Assembly (NCBI GenBank): GCA_963580285.1
Contig: OY757021.1
Location: 94,909,221 to 94,973,220, forward strand
Length of the DNA: 64,000 nucleotides
Direction: 5' to 3'
From: Lucinisca nassula
Lineage: Eukaryota; Mollusca; Bivalvia; Lucinida; Lucinidae
Within the stretch, counting starts at the first letter, position 1. Every line of letters begins with the position of its first letter. The position numbers and the translations under genes were made by a program. This document shows positions 22,161-34,677 of the stretch, piece by piece. The notes under the pieces are model-generated. The model was not told where the DNA came from, did not search any database, and was given only the letters and a program-made list of their open reading frames with translations.

Positions 22161-23420
22161 ATCATTTCTGACCTATTCTCATATCATAGACCACAAAATT
22201 TTCGAAAAATGCATTGATTTACCTATTTCCCTTTGAAAAGCCTATGGAGCCAAGTTTGACCGTGGCGAAAATATGTAAAAGTCAACCTACGGTCATATTT
22301 TTTGCAGATTTGGTAGTATTCAGTCACCCGATGCTACATACCAAGTTTCATAAGGTTTTTTCCGTATTTGGGCAAGGCGGCCATTTTAATCATGTGACTT
22401 TGACAATCCAAATACATTTTTGTTCTCTAAGTGCCCTAAGGCTGCCAATAAAATTTAAATGAAATTTGCCCAATGGTGTAAGAGAAAATGTATTCTAATA
22501 TGTCAATGGCCCTGCAATACAATTGACCTTGGGCCAAGGTCACAGATAGACCTTGACCCTAAGAATTCATAGACATTGATCTTTTACCTATTCTCATATA
22601 ACAGACCACAATTGTTTTGATAAATGCATTGATTTTCATATTTCCTATTGAAAAGCCTAAGGAGTCAAATTTGACCTTGATATAAAATAGGTCAAGGCCA
22701 ACCTAGGGTCATCATTTTTGCAAATTTGGTAGTATTCAGTCACACGATGCTACATACCAAGTATCAAGACAATTGGCAGAGTGGTTCTGAAGAAGAAGAT
22801 TTTTATAAGGTTTTTAGCATATTCGGGCATGGCGGCCATCTTGGTCATGTGACTTAAATCATTTGAATAAATTTTTGTGACCTTACTGTCCTCAGGCTGC
22901 ATGTAAAAATTCAAATGAAATTGACTTAGTGGTTTTAGGGAAAATGTATTCTAATATGTCAATGTACATGCAATACAAATGACCTTGACCTTAAGCATTC
23001 ATAGACAATCATTTTTACCTATTCTAATATCATGGACCACAATATTTAACAAAAATGCATTGATTTACCTATTTCCCAATGAAAAGCCTGTAGAGCCAAA
23101 TTTGACCTTAGCGTAAAATGAATCAAGGTCAACCTGCGGTCATCATTTTTGCATACTTGCTAGTACTCAGTCACCCAATGCTACATAACAAGTTTCAAGA
23201 AAATCGGCCCAGTGTTTCTGGATAAGAAGATTTTTAAGGTTTTTACCATATTTGGGCATGGCGGACATCCTGGTCATGTGACCTGGACCATACTTACAAA
23301 CTTTTGTTCCTCCATTGCCAGGGGGCTGCATATGAAATTAGAGAAGAAGTCTTTTGAAAATGGTGGACGACGGCTGACGGAGGCCTACCATCCTATAAGC
23401 TGCCTCGGAGCCTTTGGCTC
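22161..23420. repeat. Repeat D, second block
   Basis: Three degenerate ~430-bp units with the same landmarks as 13420-14670 (GCATTGATTTACCTATTTCC, GTCACCCAATGCTACAT, GGGCATGGCGGCCATCTTGG, TGACCTTGGGCCAAGGTCAC). Confidence 0.85.
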
Positions 23421-24026
23421 AGGGGAGCTAAAAACTGTATGAGGAGTTAATGGAAATAATTAAAATTCAAAATATTGAAATATTTTTATTTTGCAGCCAA
23501 AGAGATTAAAATCCTTTTTAGAATCTGAAAAAAAATCGTTTTAAAAGTCAGTCTAATGATTTATTATTTCATATTTGGATAAATACTGATTTTTATTCAA
23601 GTATCGTGCAAATATCGTTGGCGAGTTATGCAAGATTTGCTTACTAAAACAATTTAGAAATCATAAAATGTTATTAGAAATCGTTGACTGGATGTATAAA
23701 CGATTAGAAATGACAATCTGGGGGAGGGTATTTCTTTTAGTCAGTTATATTGCTTAGGTGACCCTTTACCAAAAAAGCTAAAACGGTTCCGCTCTGATGA
23801 GAAAAATGGTTGCCAGAGCTAAAGTTAGAAAAACTTCAGCTTGAAATAGGGTGAGCGATTTAGGGTTATCTTGGCCCTCTTGTTAAGCATTAAACAAGTT
23901 AAAGCAAGTTAAGTATTAAACAAGTTCAAGACGACTTACGACTCTCATCCTAATGCATGATTTATCACGTTTACGCTGCCATGATACACACTATACTTGG
24001 CACAAAAGAAATGCAATATAACATTT
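23421..24026. other. Unassigned intronic stretch
   Basis: AT-rich, no supported feature. Confidence 0.4.
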
Positions 24027-24040
24027 CTAGATTGTCTCCG

Positions 24041-24210
24041 TTAGAAGCCTCCGTGGTCGAGTGGTTACGCTACTCGCCTTGTAAACCAGGGATCGCAGGT
24101 TCGATCCCGGGCTTCTCCAGACTTTCGGATGAGTCTTTAAACCGAGGTCCCGTCTCCGTATGACCTTAGCTGTTGGTGGGACGTAAAACTGAAACACTCA
24201 CTCACACTCA
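24041..24210 (+). mobile_element. SINE-B copy with 14-bp target duplication
   Basis: CTAGATTGTCTCCG occurs at 24027-24040 and 24211-24224. tRNA-like head GAAGCCTCCGTGGTCGAGTG, B box AGGTTCGATCCCGGG, tail ACACTCACTCACACTCA. The best-preserved copy of the family here. Confidence 0.92.
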
Positions 24211-24224
24211 CTAGATTGTCTCCG

Positions 24225-24788
24225 CGTTCATCATGACTTTCGAAGCAATGGTCAGTGTAAAAGAGATTTTGCTGCAAACTGGCGAAATTCCTCTATTTAC
24301 CTCGAAACAGCTTATCAATATTTTAGGTGACAGTACAAAATCGCATCAGATGACTCTACAAATCTGAAACATGCTTCTACAAGTGACAATACAAAATTGC
24401 TTTAGCGGAAGGACTGTGGTACATGTGTATTTCTATTGCATTTGGGGATTGCATCTTGGTAATCGCTGATAAAAACATTGACTGTATACACGAACGGTCC
24501 GTTTTATCGGTAGAAAACAGTTCACGCATTCAAATGAGCTGATAATGGCAGATATTTGCAGGAAGAATCATTTCAAGTTTTGCACGCCAAAATGATCACG
24601 CGATTCCCGTTGCTCTTAAAATGTTACACAAGGCACGCTTACGTGCCTGACATGTTCCTTATATATCAAATTCATAACTGGATAACAAGGGTTTCAGGTG
24701 GTTGTCAAAAAGATAAATGAGCACAAGCTTTACATACCGTGTCAACTTTAGTTGATTCGACAATTGCCCAGCTGTCACTGTACAGAAT
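24225..24788. other. Unassigned intronic stretch
   Basis: No supported feature. Confidence 0.4.
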
Positions 24789-25095
24789 CTGGCCCCCGCC
24801 CATAGGGGCTTGAAGAAATATATGGGCTGCATGATGCTTCCACGCAGAGCTGATTCCGGCCCACACACTAGTACTGGTAAACTGTTTAGAGGATCTAAGC
24901 CTGTCCAGGAACCGCGGTGCGAGGCGGACCGTCAATGCTAATAAACCCTATTGGTTTCATTGGGCGACAGGGCTTGAGAAGTCATCTCATCTCAATGTCG
25001 GGTAAAAGTCCCACAAAATTGGAAGCAACGTCTCCAAAATGACCTTTACAGTGTTGACGGGGACGTTAAACCTCAAATCAAACAAAACAAACACT
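24789..25095 (+). mobile_element. SINE-C copy with imperfect target duplication
   Basis: Full-length copy. CTGTACAGAATC on the left and CTCTACAGAATC on the right are a probable 12-bp duplication with one change. Confidence 0.88.
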
Positions 25096-25234
25096 CTACA
25101 GAATCGCAGGTCAAATACAATATCCCAAACACTGAACATTTCCGGTCCTACACTGTGATGTTGAAAACGTTAAAAAAAAAAAAAAAAAAAAGAAAAAGAA
25201 AAAACGAGCGCTGGTTCTTTATCATAACTTCTCT

Positions 25235-25345
25235 GAAGGCAGATGGTTTTTCTCCGGGTACTCCGATTTCCGCCCATCTCTGATAAACAATCGGCTCAAA
25301 TTAAGTGGCATAATCTTGAAAGGGCCGTAAAACGAAAAAAGTTCT
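25235..25345 (+). mobile_element. SINE-A 3' fragment
   Basis: Starts inside the family at GATGGTTTTTCTCCGGGTAC and ends GAAAGGGCCGTAAAACGAAA. The tRNA-like head is missing. An A-rich tract (25169-25205) lies upstream. Confidence 0.75.
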
Positions 25346-25735
25346 ATGTTATAGATATTCCAAATTACGAGCTCGTTATGGCGGTTGTCGGAGCTTCTAC
25401 TGTACAACAAGCCCAACGGTCAAGTTAATTAAAATGTTATCTCCAAAAGACGCGGAAAATAAAAAGTCGTTTTTTTTAGGAAACAATTATAGAACCATAC
25501 CTATATTTAGTATCACATCTACTGTTGAACCGATTCCAAAATTTTTGCCATTTGGTGCAGTCCGGTTTGATCGAAATCCGTTCGTACCTTATTTTTGTTA
25601 TTGGTGCATCACGCCAGCATCTGGAAATCACAAGACATAGGTGTAGCGCTCATTCATTTTTTCAAATATATAGAGGATATCTTACACTGAAAAAAAAAAT
25701 AATAAAAAGAAAAAAAAATCTCTCTTTCTTATGCT
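25346..25735. other. Unassigned intronic stretch
   Basis: No supported feature; an A-rich run at 25690-25720. Confidence 0.4.
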
Positions 25736-25976
25736 TTAAGGGGAATGGGTACACCTTCAGGGGAGGCAACTCCTTCAAAAGTATTTTGTCTCCCATGTCA
25801 TTAGGGGTCAACTCTTAAAGGAATGAATTTGCTCCTGAGGAGCAAATTCTTTCCTTTAAGAGTTGACCTCTTTTTCAGTGGGACAGGGCTTATAGAAAAG
25901 TGAACAGGAAGTCCCGAAAGTTGTCTCCCTTTGAAAAATGGTGGAAAAATATGCCAGGTGTTCCCATTCCCCTTAA
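25736..25976. mobile_element. MITE-F, complete copy
   Basis: Terminal inverted repeats TTAAGGGGAATGGGTACACC and GGTGTTCCCATTCCCCTTAA. The central hairpin TCAACTCTTAAAGGAA / TTCCTTTAAGAGTTGA surrounds AATTTGCTCCTGAGGAGC. Confidence 0.85.
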
Positions 25977-26198
25977 GCTGTATTTTAGTGCAATTTCAAA
26001 ACGTCAGCCGTATTTACAGAGAACAATCTTTTTCCATGGACGTTTCGCGTCGATTTAGAGATGTTAAACGGGTGTATGGTGTAAAATGAGAGTTTGCCCC
26101 AGAAAATAGTAGCTTGGAATGTTATTTTCAAATGGTTCACTTGTAATTTGCATTCAAATAATGTCCGCAGTGGCGTCGCGTACATTAATTACATAACC

Positions 26199-26475
26199 AT
26201 CACGAAAACACGCCTATATGAATTTGACCCCTTTGAACCCCACTCTTATATAGTAAAACTGGGGTTTGCATGGGTAAACCTTATTTTTCTTTTTTCTGCT
26301 CTAAAATCTAGATTGCGGGTACTCGTTAGAACCGCCTCGATGAGGCGGTTCTGTCAAGTACCTACAATCTATATTTTTTTAGCAGAAATAAGAAAATATC
26401 ACAATTTTTCATCTAAAAGTTTTCGTTTTTTTCGGTGAATAAATTTTCAATTAGTATAGGCATGTTTGCGTAATG
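26199..26475. mobile_element. H1 foldback MITE, complete copy
   Basis: Ends CATCACGAAAACACGCCTAT and ATAGGCATGTTTGCGTAATG. A left sub-hairpin CCCCACTCTTATATAGTA / ACTGGGGTTT and a central stem from TTTCTTTTTTCTGCTC to GCAGAAATAAGAAAA around AACCGCCTCGATGAGGCGGT. Confidence 0.88.
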
Positions 26476-26639
26476 CGTTGGCGCTAAAAGTGACATTTTC
26501 AACGTCTTAATGGTGACATAATTCCTGACAGAAGCTAACTGACACCAGCTAAATACCGTTTATGATACATCGAATTCAAAAACAGTGAAAATCCAAAAAT
26601 CGTATCTTCACTGTTTCTATTTCACTGAGACATCTCTAT

Positions 26640-26840
26640 ATTTCATTGAAAAGCATGCAAGAAATGGACAATTTTACCATCCAAAAATGAAAATTTCTGA
26701 TAAAAAATGCTGTTAATTTTCTTATTTCTTCCCAAAACACAGAACATAGATTGTGGGTAATTTTTAGATTAGAACCGCCTCGTCGAGGCTGTTCTAACAA
26801 GTACCCACAATCTGTGTTTTTTGAGGAGAAATACCCGGCA
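26640..26840. mobile_element. H1 copy, truncated
   Basis: Central stem GAACCGCCTCGTCGAGGCTG with flanks ACACAGAACATAGATTGTGG and CACAATCTGTGTTTT. Outer ends not clear. Confidence 0.65.
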
Positions 26841-26859
26841 CACCCAATTTTACTATCTT

Positions 26860-26972
26860 GGCTTTCCGCTGTTGGCGTTTCCGTTGGGGTCTAGTTGTTT
26901 CATGTTTCTGCTTCTTTCCCTTTGGTGTCTCTTATGGGAGCTGTTGGTTAGTTGTATCGATTCTTGATCATT
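26860..26972 (+). repeat. Repeat E, copy 3 (3' part only)
   Basis: GGCTTTCCGCTGTTGGCGTT through CTTTCCCTTTGGTGTCTC to TTGATCATTGCC. The first ~250 bp of the family are missing. Confidence 0.75.
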
Positions 26973-27252
26973 GCCTTAGGTGTATTTTTGTGATGAGCGC
27001 ATTGTATACCGGTGGACTATTCCATTGTTTTATGTTGGACAAGACTATGTGTCATTTAAGGAGAATCAAGCAGTATCGGGTATATATAGGAGCTTTTTTC
27101 GTGACGTAATTCCGGTTCTAAAAATAGAACGGGAAAAGCCCTGGCCGTCAACGGTCGTATTGCTTCAAGGCAGTGGGACAGATAAAGTGTTAATTACAGC
27201 GTAACACAGTGGAATTCTTTTAAACTTTTGGCGAATTCTAATGTAAGATAAT

Positions 27253-27540
27253 GGGCCCCCGCCCATAGGGGCTTGAAGAAATATATGGGCTGCATGATGC
27301 TTCCACGCAGAGCTGAATCCGTCCCGCACACTAGTACTGGTAAACGGCTTAGAGGATCAAAGCCTGTCCAGGAACCGCGGAGTGAGGCGGACCGTCCATG
27401 CTAATAAACCCTATTGGTTTCATTGGGCTTGAGATGTCATTTCATCTCAATGTCGGGTAAAAGTACCACAAAATTGGAAGCAACGTATCCAAAATGACCT
27501 TTACAGTGTTGACGGGGACGTGAAACCTCAAATCAATCAA
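27253..27540 (+). mobile_element. SINE-C copy
   Basis: From GCCCCCGCCCATAGGGGCTT to CCTCAAATCAATCAAATGG, with a ~9-bp deletion near 27427. No target duplication found. Confidence 0.85.
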
Positions 27541-27636
27541 ATGGAAGAAACACTGATATGCTGCCAGGTGTGAAATTTCGCCCCAAATTCAAAGTGTTAT
27601 TACTCTTAAAGATATATTGTACGTACGACCCAACAG

Positions 27637-27639
<3 letters not shown>

Positions 27640-27730
<91 letters not shown>
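27640..27730. repeat. (CT)n microsatellite
   Basis: About 45 uninterrupted CT units. Confidence 0.98.
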
Positions 27731-27733
<3 letters not shown>

Positions 27734-28072
27734 AACCGACATGTAACCTGTCAACAACGTCGTGTCTACATCAAATCAATATCAAAGCGATGCACTGAAT
27801 TTGACTTTGCAGCGTCGATGAAACGTCAGAACGTTGCGTTGGCGATAATACGGCGTTGCTTAATAAGATGTCATTTGCCCAGTGCTCGGACCCATCAAGA
27901 CTCAGTGGGATTGGAACATTAAATTCAAAACAAACATAGAACACCCTTTCAGTGCATGAGAATGAAACACTCCTTCGCAAGTGCAAGATTTTGCAATAAA
28001 ATCTGGTAGGTTTGTAGATTTGTTCAACCTGCCCAGCCCTTACATCAATCCATTTGGTACCCGAAACACCAA
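27731..28072. other. Unassigned intronic stretch
   Basis: No supported feature. Confidence 0.4.
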
Positions 28073-28370
28073 CGGCCCCCGCCCATCGGGGCTTGAAGAA
28101 ATATATGGGCTGCATGATGCTTCCACGCAGAGCTGAAACCGACCCGCACACACGTACTGGTAAACCGCTTAGAGGATCTAAGCCTGCCCAGGCAAAGCGG
28201 TGCGTGTCGGCCCGTCCATGCTTATAAGCCCTATTGGTTTCATTGGGAGGCAGGGCTTGAAATGTCATTTCATCTCAATGTCGGGTAAAAGTCCCACAAA
28301 ATTGGAAGCAACGTCTCCAAAATGACCTTTACAGTGTTGACGGGGACGTTAAACCTCAAATCAAACAAAA
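28073..28370 (+). mobile_element. SINE-C copy
   Basis: GCCCCCGCCCATCGGGGCTT to CAAATCAAACAAAAAAAAAA. Carries private changes (GGCAAAGCGGTGCGTGTCGG). Confidence 0.87.
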
Positions 28371-28382
28371 AAAAAACATAAA

Positions 28383-28580
28383 CCCCAAAACGGGTACCCT
28401 GGCAAACAGTGCAGGCCAAGATCAGACGCCACAGAACGCGGCGTCTGATCAGGGCCTACGCTATTTGCAAAAAGTTTAGCCATTTTCCAAATAAACTTTG
28501 AAGAAACACAACCTCACACCCCTAAATTTTGAAATGGACTTCTGCTAAAGATTCCATTTGGTATAAAAAGGATTCATGGC
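28383..28580. mobile_element. MITE-I copy with hairpin
   Basis: Inverse of 459-647, but keeps the GATCAGACGCC/GGCGTCTGATC hairpin. Ends CCCAAAACGGGTACCC and GGTATAAAAAGGATTC. Confidence 0.65.
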
Positions 28581-28641
28581 TTATTAGCTTAGTTCTACAA
28601 TATCTTCTTGGATACAGGGATCAGTCAAACCTCTCTCATCT

Positions 28642-29737
<1,096 letters not shown>

Positions 29738-29830
29738 CTTAAGTTCTGTCCATATGTGATAGCTACACTTGGATAGTGAATAAAACGAAAAGTTACGTAA
29801 AAACTTATTTTGTAAGAAAGCTTTCGTGAA

Positions 29831-30147
29831 GCGTGATAGCTCAGTGGTTAGTGCACTTGCCTCTGATGCTAGAGGTCCCGGGTTCGATCCCCGGCAGCGG
29901 CGATAAAATTTCGGTGTCCGAACACGCTCCATTGGCATCATTTGCAGGGATGAATGTCATTAAGTGCACCGTCCTTCGGATCGGGACGTTAACTGGAGGC
30001 CCCCTGTGCAGGGAGAACCATCCCCTGTGCAGGTTAAAGATCCCTACCGTAATTACATGATTACTGTGTAGGCTTTCATCCTGCAAAACTGGAGTGTATG
30101 TAATATACACCTGCGGTAATGGTCAAATGTGACCGACGCAGTATCAG

Positions 30148-30177
<30 letters not shown>
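29831..30177 (+). mobile_element. SINE-E copy with AGAT tail
   Basis: tRNA-like head GCGTGATAGCTCAGTGGTTA with A box, and B box GGGTTCGATCCCC. The body includes CCGTCCTTCGGATCGGGACG and two CCCCTGTGCAGG units. The tail is about seven AGAT units after GACGCAGTATCAGA. Nearly identical to 49371-49700. Confidence 0.92.
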
Positions 30178-30179
<2 letters not shown>

Positions 30180-30483
30180 ATAACGGTATCTCAAATGGGT
30201 CATTCACGAAGACGGATTTTCGTCAATTAAAAACGGATCCAGGTTAAATGAATTTCAGTAATAAAAGCAAAATATCATGCTTTCCTTCTCGAGGCATTAT
30301 TTCAATGTAAACGGGTATATTTTCTCTCAAAATGTCGGAATATTGTTAGCGTTTTAAGTTCCGCCAATGCATTTGAATGGCGAAGGCCGTTTCGATTGAC
30401 GGCCAGTGCTTTGCGCATGCGCAAGAATTACGTCATAAACGGAATCCCTAAAACCTCCTATATATATATATTCGTTTTTATTT
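30178..30483. other. Unassigned intronic stretch
   Basis: No supported feature. Confidence 0.4.
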
Positions 30484-31003
30484 TATTTTTGACGGAAAAT
30501 CCTGTTTGCAAACAGTACAGACCCGAATCACACACCGCATAACAGTGTGAAACCTTATCAGACGCTGCATTCCATTTCAACAAAACTAGCAGCAACAAAC
30601 ACGATTGCAGTCTGATCAGAATTTTCCGCAGCGCTTGCCAGGGCTAACACACCATCGATGGTGGACAAAAAGCGACACCTGCAAAAATTGACTGCATTTG
30701 CGTCCATTGCCCAGCTCCCTAGGATTCTATTAAAGATAAAGTACTCCTCCTTGACTAATTTTTTGCACATATTAACCCTCCTTAAGTCGCCGAGAACAAC
30801 TACATCTGAAAATGTCGTCTGCTTATGCCGTCTGCTGAATCTTTTTTGCGAACTTTTTAAAAATATTTTTGCATACAGGCAAACTGTGTGGACCCTGATT
30901 AGACTGCGGAGCTCCGCAGTCTGATCTTGGTCCACATGACTTTTAAAGTAACCGGCAAACGACAAAGCTGACGACAATCGTCGTGATTGGCATTTCATGG
31001 GTT
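30484..31003. repeat. MITE-M-like hairpin region
   Basis: 30505-30575 holds a diverged hairpin scrap (CAAACAGTACAGACC). 30880-30945 holds a strong stem: TGTGGACCCTGATTAGACTG with its complement around CGGAGCTCCG. The right end is ATGGGTTAACT. Probably two nested or adjacent MITEs; boundaries uncertain. Confidence 0.5.
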
Positions 31004-31401
31004 AACTCCCCACCTGGCAGAAGCTCATAACGGATCAGCCAAATTAGTAAGAAAAACTTTGCTAATAATAAAAGATTTTATATAAAACTAAAATATGCAT
31101 TATATAGTGACTAAACTATATAATAGAGATAATAGGCAGCGATAAAATGCCTTATAGATATACAACAACAACAAAACTATCAGTTAGACGGGGGCCAGTC
31201 TTGTGCGTCCAGATAAGACTTAGATCAGTCTGAGCATCCGCTGAGTCTGAATCAGACTTTTCGCTGATAGCAGGAACCTTCTTTCCGAAAAAAGTGATGT
31301 GAGGACTTCGATAAGACTTTATCGAATGCATAAGATGATCATAGTCCCTGCTGGCTTTTCTGGGCCCCAGTTTATATATACCGGTACGAGGGTATACTCA
31401 C
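31004..31401. other. Unassigned; start of the 23-kb intron (minus sense)
   Basis: 31137-31165 (GATAAAATGCCTTATAGATA then CAACAACAACAA) resembles 44850-44890 and may be a retroposon tail. Otherwise nothing recognised. Confidence 0.4.
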
Positions 31402-31517
31402 CGCACAGTAATTGTTTGATTGGTTTCGCCACTGCCACAAGCTGACTGACCATACTCAAAATAACAGAAAAACGTCACAAGCAGTGTAACAGTATGCAAC
31501 CAACGCATAATATACAT
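31402..31517 (-). CDS. Signal-peptide exon (start) of the EMI/EGF gene
   Basis: Minus-strand ATG at 31517, with an in-frame second ATG at 31508. Translation begins MYIMRWLHTVTLLVTFFCYF and continues EYGQSACGSGETNQTITV. It has a basic Arg-Trp start, a hydrophobic core and small residues near Gln-Ser-Ala that fit a signal-peptidase site. The first mature Cys follows at once, as expected at the start of an EMI domain. It ends CG|GTGAGT, a strong donor in phase 2, which fits the acceptor of 8150-8253. No TATA box or transcription start can be assigned. The next exon found is 23 kb away, so an undetected small exon between them is possible. Confidence 0.65.
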
Positions 31518-31841
31518 CTGAAAAATATGACGGATTTGAGATTAATAGAATCTATGATGGGGTTGTGACCGAGACAAGGAAATCTCATGCATTTTTTTTC
31601 AGTTTATTAAGTCGCATGCGAGGCAATGCCGAGCACGAGACTTAAACTCACTGACAACGAGCCTGAATTTTCCTTGTCGAGGTCTCAACCCATCCTTTTT
31701 CTCACCAAAGTGACGTTGTGAATGGTAAAATATTTGTAAAGCTGCCCAAGAACACGAAAAATGTAAAATTATTAGGAAAACGTGTTCGTGTGAAATAATG
31801 GCGTCCAACATGGTGTCAGAAATTACACATTTTGGAATAAA
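31518..31841. other. Unassigned; presumed 5' UTR/upstream of the EMI/EGF gene
   Basis: No core promoter motif I would defend. Contains TTAAGTCGCATGCGAGGC followed by a partial complement. Confidence 0.35.
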
Positions 31842-32055
31842 AAAATAAAACAGCTTTCTTATTTCTCCTTTCAACATAGAGTGTGTGTGCTCGTTAGAAC
31901 CGCCTCACTGAGGCGGTTCTAACGAGTACCCACAATCTATGTTTTTGAGCAAATAAGGAAGATAATGTATACCCTTGTAAACCTCACTTTTCTCTATATA
32001 AAGTAGGGTTTAGAGGGGTCTTCGTTTCAAGGACTTGTTATCGTGATGTGACCTA
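31842..32055. mobile_element. H1 foldback MITE
   Basis: Central perfect palindrome GAACCGCCTCACTGAGGCGG with flanks TTAG/CTAA, the outer stem TTTCTTATTTCTCC / GCAAATAAGGAAG, and a right end GACTTGTTATCGTGATG. Confidence 0.78.
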
Positions 32056-33159
32056 AAATGGCCCCTTCACACAATGTAATAGAGCTAAATTTGCCCCACA
32101 CTGCTTCTGTATAGCTGATAACTGAATCTGTGTAGGTATATGGAGCCCTCAAACCCTGGTCAGCAATCAATCTATGAGAAGGCAACTACAAAAAAAAACC
32201 TACATATCTGGATTTTCCTGTTCCTATGTAAAGTCTGCTTCGTCAGTTGGGGCGTAAGAAATCATTTCTCGGAATCAACTCAGCATGCTGTGAAGCATTA
32301 AGAGCATGACAGTGCCCTAAAAAGTCATGGTCCCCACTGCATCCGAGGTTATCCCCAGATGTTTTGACATTGTCTTGCTTCCGGGCCCAGTTAGGTCAGG
32401 ACGAGAGAGTGGGGTTGGGTTGACGCTACTCCCTCACTATAATCCTATTCACAGCGCATGTTCACACAGTCAAAGCTAGCTTACATATGCAAACCACACA
32501 AAAAGTCCTGTGGCGATGGGCGAGCGGTGAAGCAGCGGGTGAGGAAACACTGGAAGCTGTAGTTGCGGACCTGCATACAGGCGGCTTGGTTCCCTTAAGA
32601 AGAAGCAGTATGGAGAATTTGGCAGCCGAAATGAGTGACTGTGCAGACCTAATTTAGCATCGCACTGCTCACCCTCTTAGCATGGGGAAGGGGTTAGAAA
32701 AGGTGCCCGAAACAATTGCCTGTTTCAAAAGCCCTGGCTGATTAACCTTGATCAGCGGGGATGCCAATTAGCAGTTGAGCAAGGAAGAAGAAGATAATCG
32801 TAAAACCTTTAACAAACGGTGTAGAGAATATATGCATCTTCATGGACAGTACTGATTCAGACAGACCACAGCGGACAACAGCATCCGCGCAGTCTGATCA
32901 GAGTCTTCGCTGTGCGCTCTATGGATAGTTAAGGGCAAATTGCTCCTTCATGCAACAAGAGAATTCTCTGGTTAGACTATATGGATGCACAGGCTGATCC
33001 GAGTCTTCGCTGGGGGCACATGTCTTATTATAGGTTTTGTCATACGCTGGCTCATTTGATAAATACTATACAAGAATGGTTGTTTTTCCCACATTCGCTC
33101 CACATGAGCATATTAGCAAGTAAGTAGTTAGTAATGTCTTTATTTAAAGAGGGTAAGCC
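32056..33159. other. Unassigned, with decayed hairpin scraps
   Basis: 32860-32930 and 32975-33020 carry scraps of the CAGTCTGATCAGAGTCTTCG type seen in MITE families. 32490-32800 ends in an AAGAAGAAGATAATC run and could be a retroposon tail. No coding region supported. Confidence 0.35.
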
Positions 33160-33660
33160 CCGATGGGCGGGGGCCGGAAGATTAGATGGTACAACCAAAC
33201 TTCCGGCCCCCCGCCCATCAGGGCTTGAAGAAATATATGGGCTGCATGATGCTTCCACGCAGAGCTGAATCCAACCCGCACACGAGTACTGGTAAGCTGC
33301 TTAGAGGATCTGAGCCTTCCAGGCAAGGCGGTGGAGTCGGACCGTCCATGCTTATTAATCCTATTGGTTTCATTGGGCGACAGGGATTGGGATGTCATTT
33401 CATTTTAATGTCGGGTAAAAGTCCCACAAAATTGGAAGCAAAGCTCATATATTTATTCAAGCCCCGATGGGCGGGGGCCGGAAGATTAGATGGTACAACC
33501 AATCTTCCGGCCCCCGCCCATCGGGGTTGAAGAAACATATGGACTGCATGATGCTACCACGCAGAGCTGAATCTGACCCGCAAAATTGGAAGCAACGTCT
33601 CCAAAATGACCTTTACAGTGTTGACAGGGACGTTAAACCTCAAATCAAGCGAACAAACAA
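33160..33660 (+). mobile_element. Cluster of SINE-C pieces, two sense copies and inverted heads
   Basis: 33200-33440 and 33495-33655 are sense copies; both are truncated or internally deleted. Inverted heads (CCCCGATGGGCGGGGGCCGG) precede each at 33160 and 33460, and GGAAGATTAGATGGTACAAC occurs after each inverted head, so the block looks like a local duplication. Confidence 0.8.
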
Positions 33661-33749
33661 AACAACCAATCTTCGTCCCTCGATTTATAGTCGCGAAAGT
33701 TGCTTCCCTTTAAAAATGGCGGAAAATATTCCAGATGTATAAATTCACC

Positions 33750-33930
33750 TTAACCTTTACCAATCTCTAGGCTAATTCAGCAGACGACCAATTGATAATA
33801 TCTTTTCTCTATTTTTTTCCGGCAATGGAGACAATTTGTATGAAATGTGTAAGTCTGTTTTCTGGGAAAAATAAGAAAAATATTTTAAAATGTTGTATGC
33901 ACAAATCTTTACCCAGAGTGCTACACTCGT
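33750..33930. mobile_element. MITE-L copy, one arm shortened
   Basis: Starts TTAACCTTTACCAATCTCTA, keeps GGAGACAATTTGTATG and TCTGTTTTCTGGGAAAAAT, and lacks most of the left stem. Confidence 0.7.
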
Positions 33931-33946
33931 AAGTTTGTGAGTATAT

Positions 33947-34182
33947 GGGCCCCGTCAAGCGATTTTGGTACTTATCGCCTATGCGAGCAGCGAAGGTTCA
34001 GGCGAGCCTGCGCATCCGCGCAGTCTCGCCAGAACCTTCGCTGCTCGCTCATACAAGCAGTAAATCAAGAGAAACCTTCAGACAGAAAGCCATATCCCTG
34101 GCCCCTCTGAATGGCTGGGCATGCGCAGTTAAAATTTATCATGACGGAATGCTCGAAGACACAAATTCGCTTGGCGGGGCCC
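33947..34182 (+). mobile_element. MITE-G copy
   Basis: Terminal inverted repeats GGGCCCCGTCAAGCGA and TTCGCTTGGCGGGGCCC. Internal stem GCGAGCAGCGAAGGTTC / GAACCTTCGCTGCTCGC around a CGCATCCGCGCAG loop. If the terminal T/A is included, TA stands on both sides, which would fit a Tc1/mariner-type target. Confidence 0.82.
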
Positions 34183-34677
34183 ATATGATATACAAACAGA
34201 AGATCCTTGTTAAGATAAATCCGAAAAATCTTTTCAATTGATCAGGAAGTAACAGGGTTAGGTCAACAACAATTACACAGACACCCTTGAATATTTTAAT
34301 GCGAGAAAACAATAATAAAATACTGCATGTACAGTGTATTCCAATGGCGCACAACATCTGTTGCATCGTCGCATTGACAGCTTTTCACTCATAAGGTGTT
34401 TTTTTTCGATTTTATGGCACTTTCAAAATATTCCACTTATACCCAGCCGATCGTTAAATCGTTAAAGTTGGCGAAAACCGGAGTACCCGAAATGAAAGAA
34501 AAAAAAAAAAAAAAAAACAAACAAAGCAAAACAACAACAACAAAAAACAAAACAAATAATAATAATAATAAAAAAACACGCACAAAAAAAAAAAAAAAAA
34601 AAAAACAAAGCAAAGCAAAACAACAACAACAACGACAAAACAACATCTGACCACCCGCTGCGAAACCTAGCGTCTCA
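34183..34677. other. Unassigned with SINE-A scrap and A-rich low complexity
   Basis: 34436-34500 is an inverted fragment of SINE-A (AGCCGATCGTTAAATCG, GCGAAAACCGGAGTACCCG). 34500-34635 is A-rich with AAC and AAT runs. Confidence 0.6.

Noticed and set aside
29831..29905. tRNA gene
   Set aside because: The head has A and B boxes but is followed by a conserved ~270-bp SINE body and AGAT tail and is repeated at 49371. The same applies to the heads at 9066, 19183, 19632, 24041, 40573 and 56756.
33945..34241. ~80-codon ORF conserved in the three MITE-G copies
   Set aside because: The frame is open in all copies, but most differences change the amino acid and it spans TIR to TIR through the hairpin. 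Low divergence explains it better than coding.
34437..34654. Cys/Phe/Val-rich frames of 60-85 codons
   Set aside because: They translate an A-rich/AAC-rich low-complexity tract.
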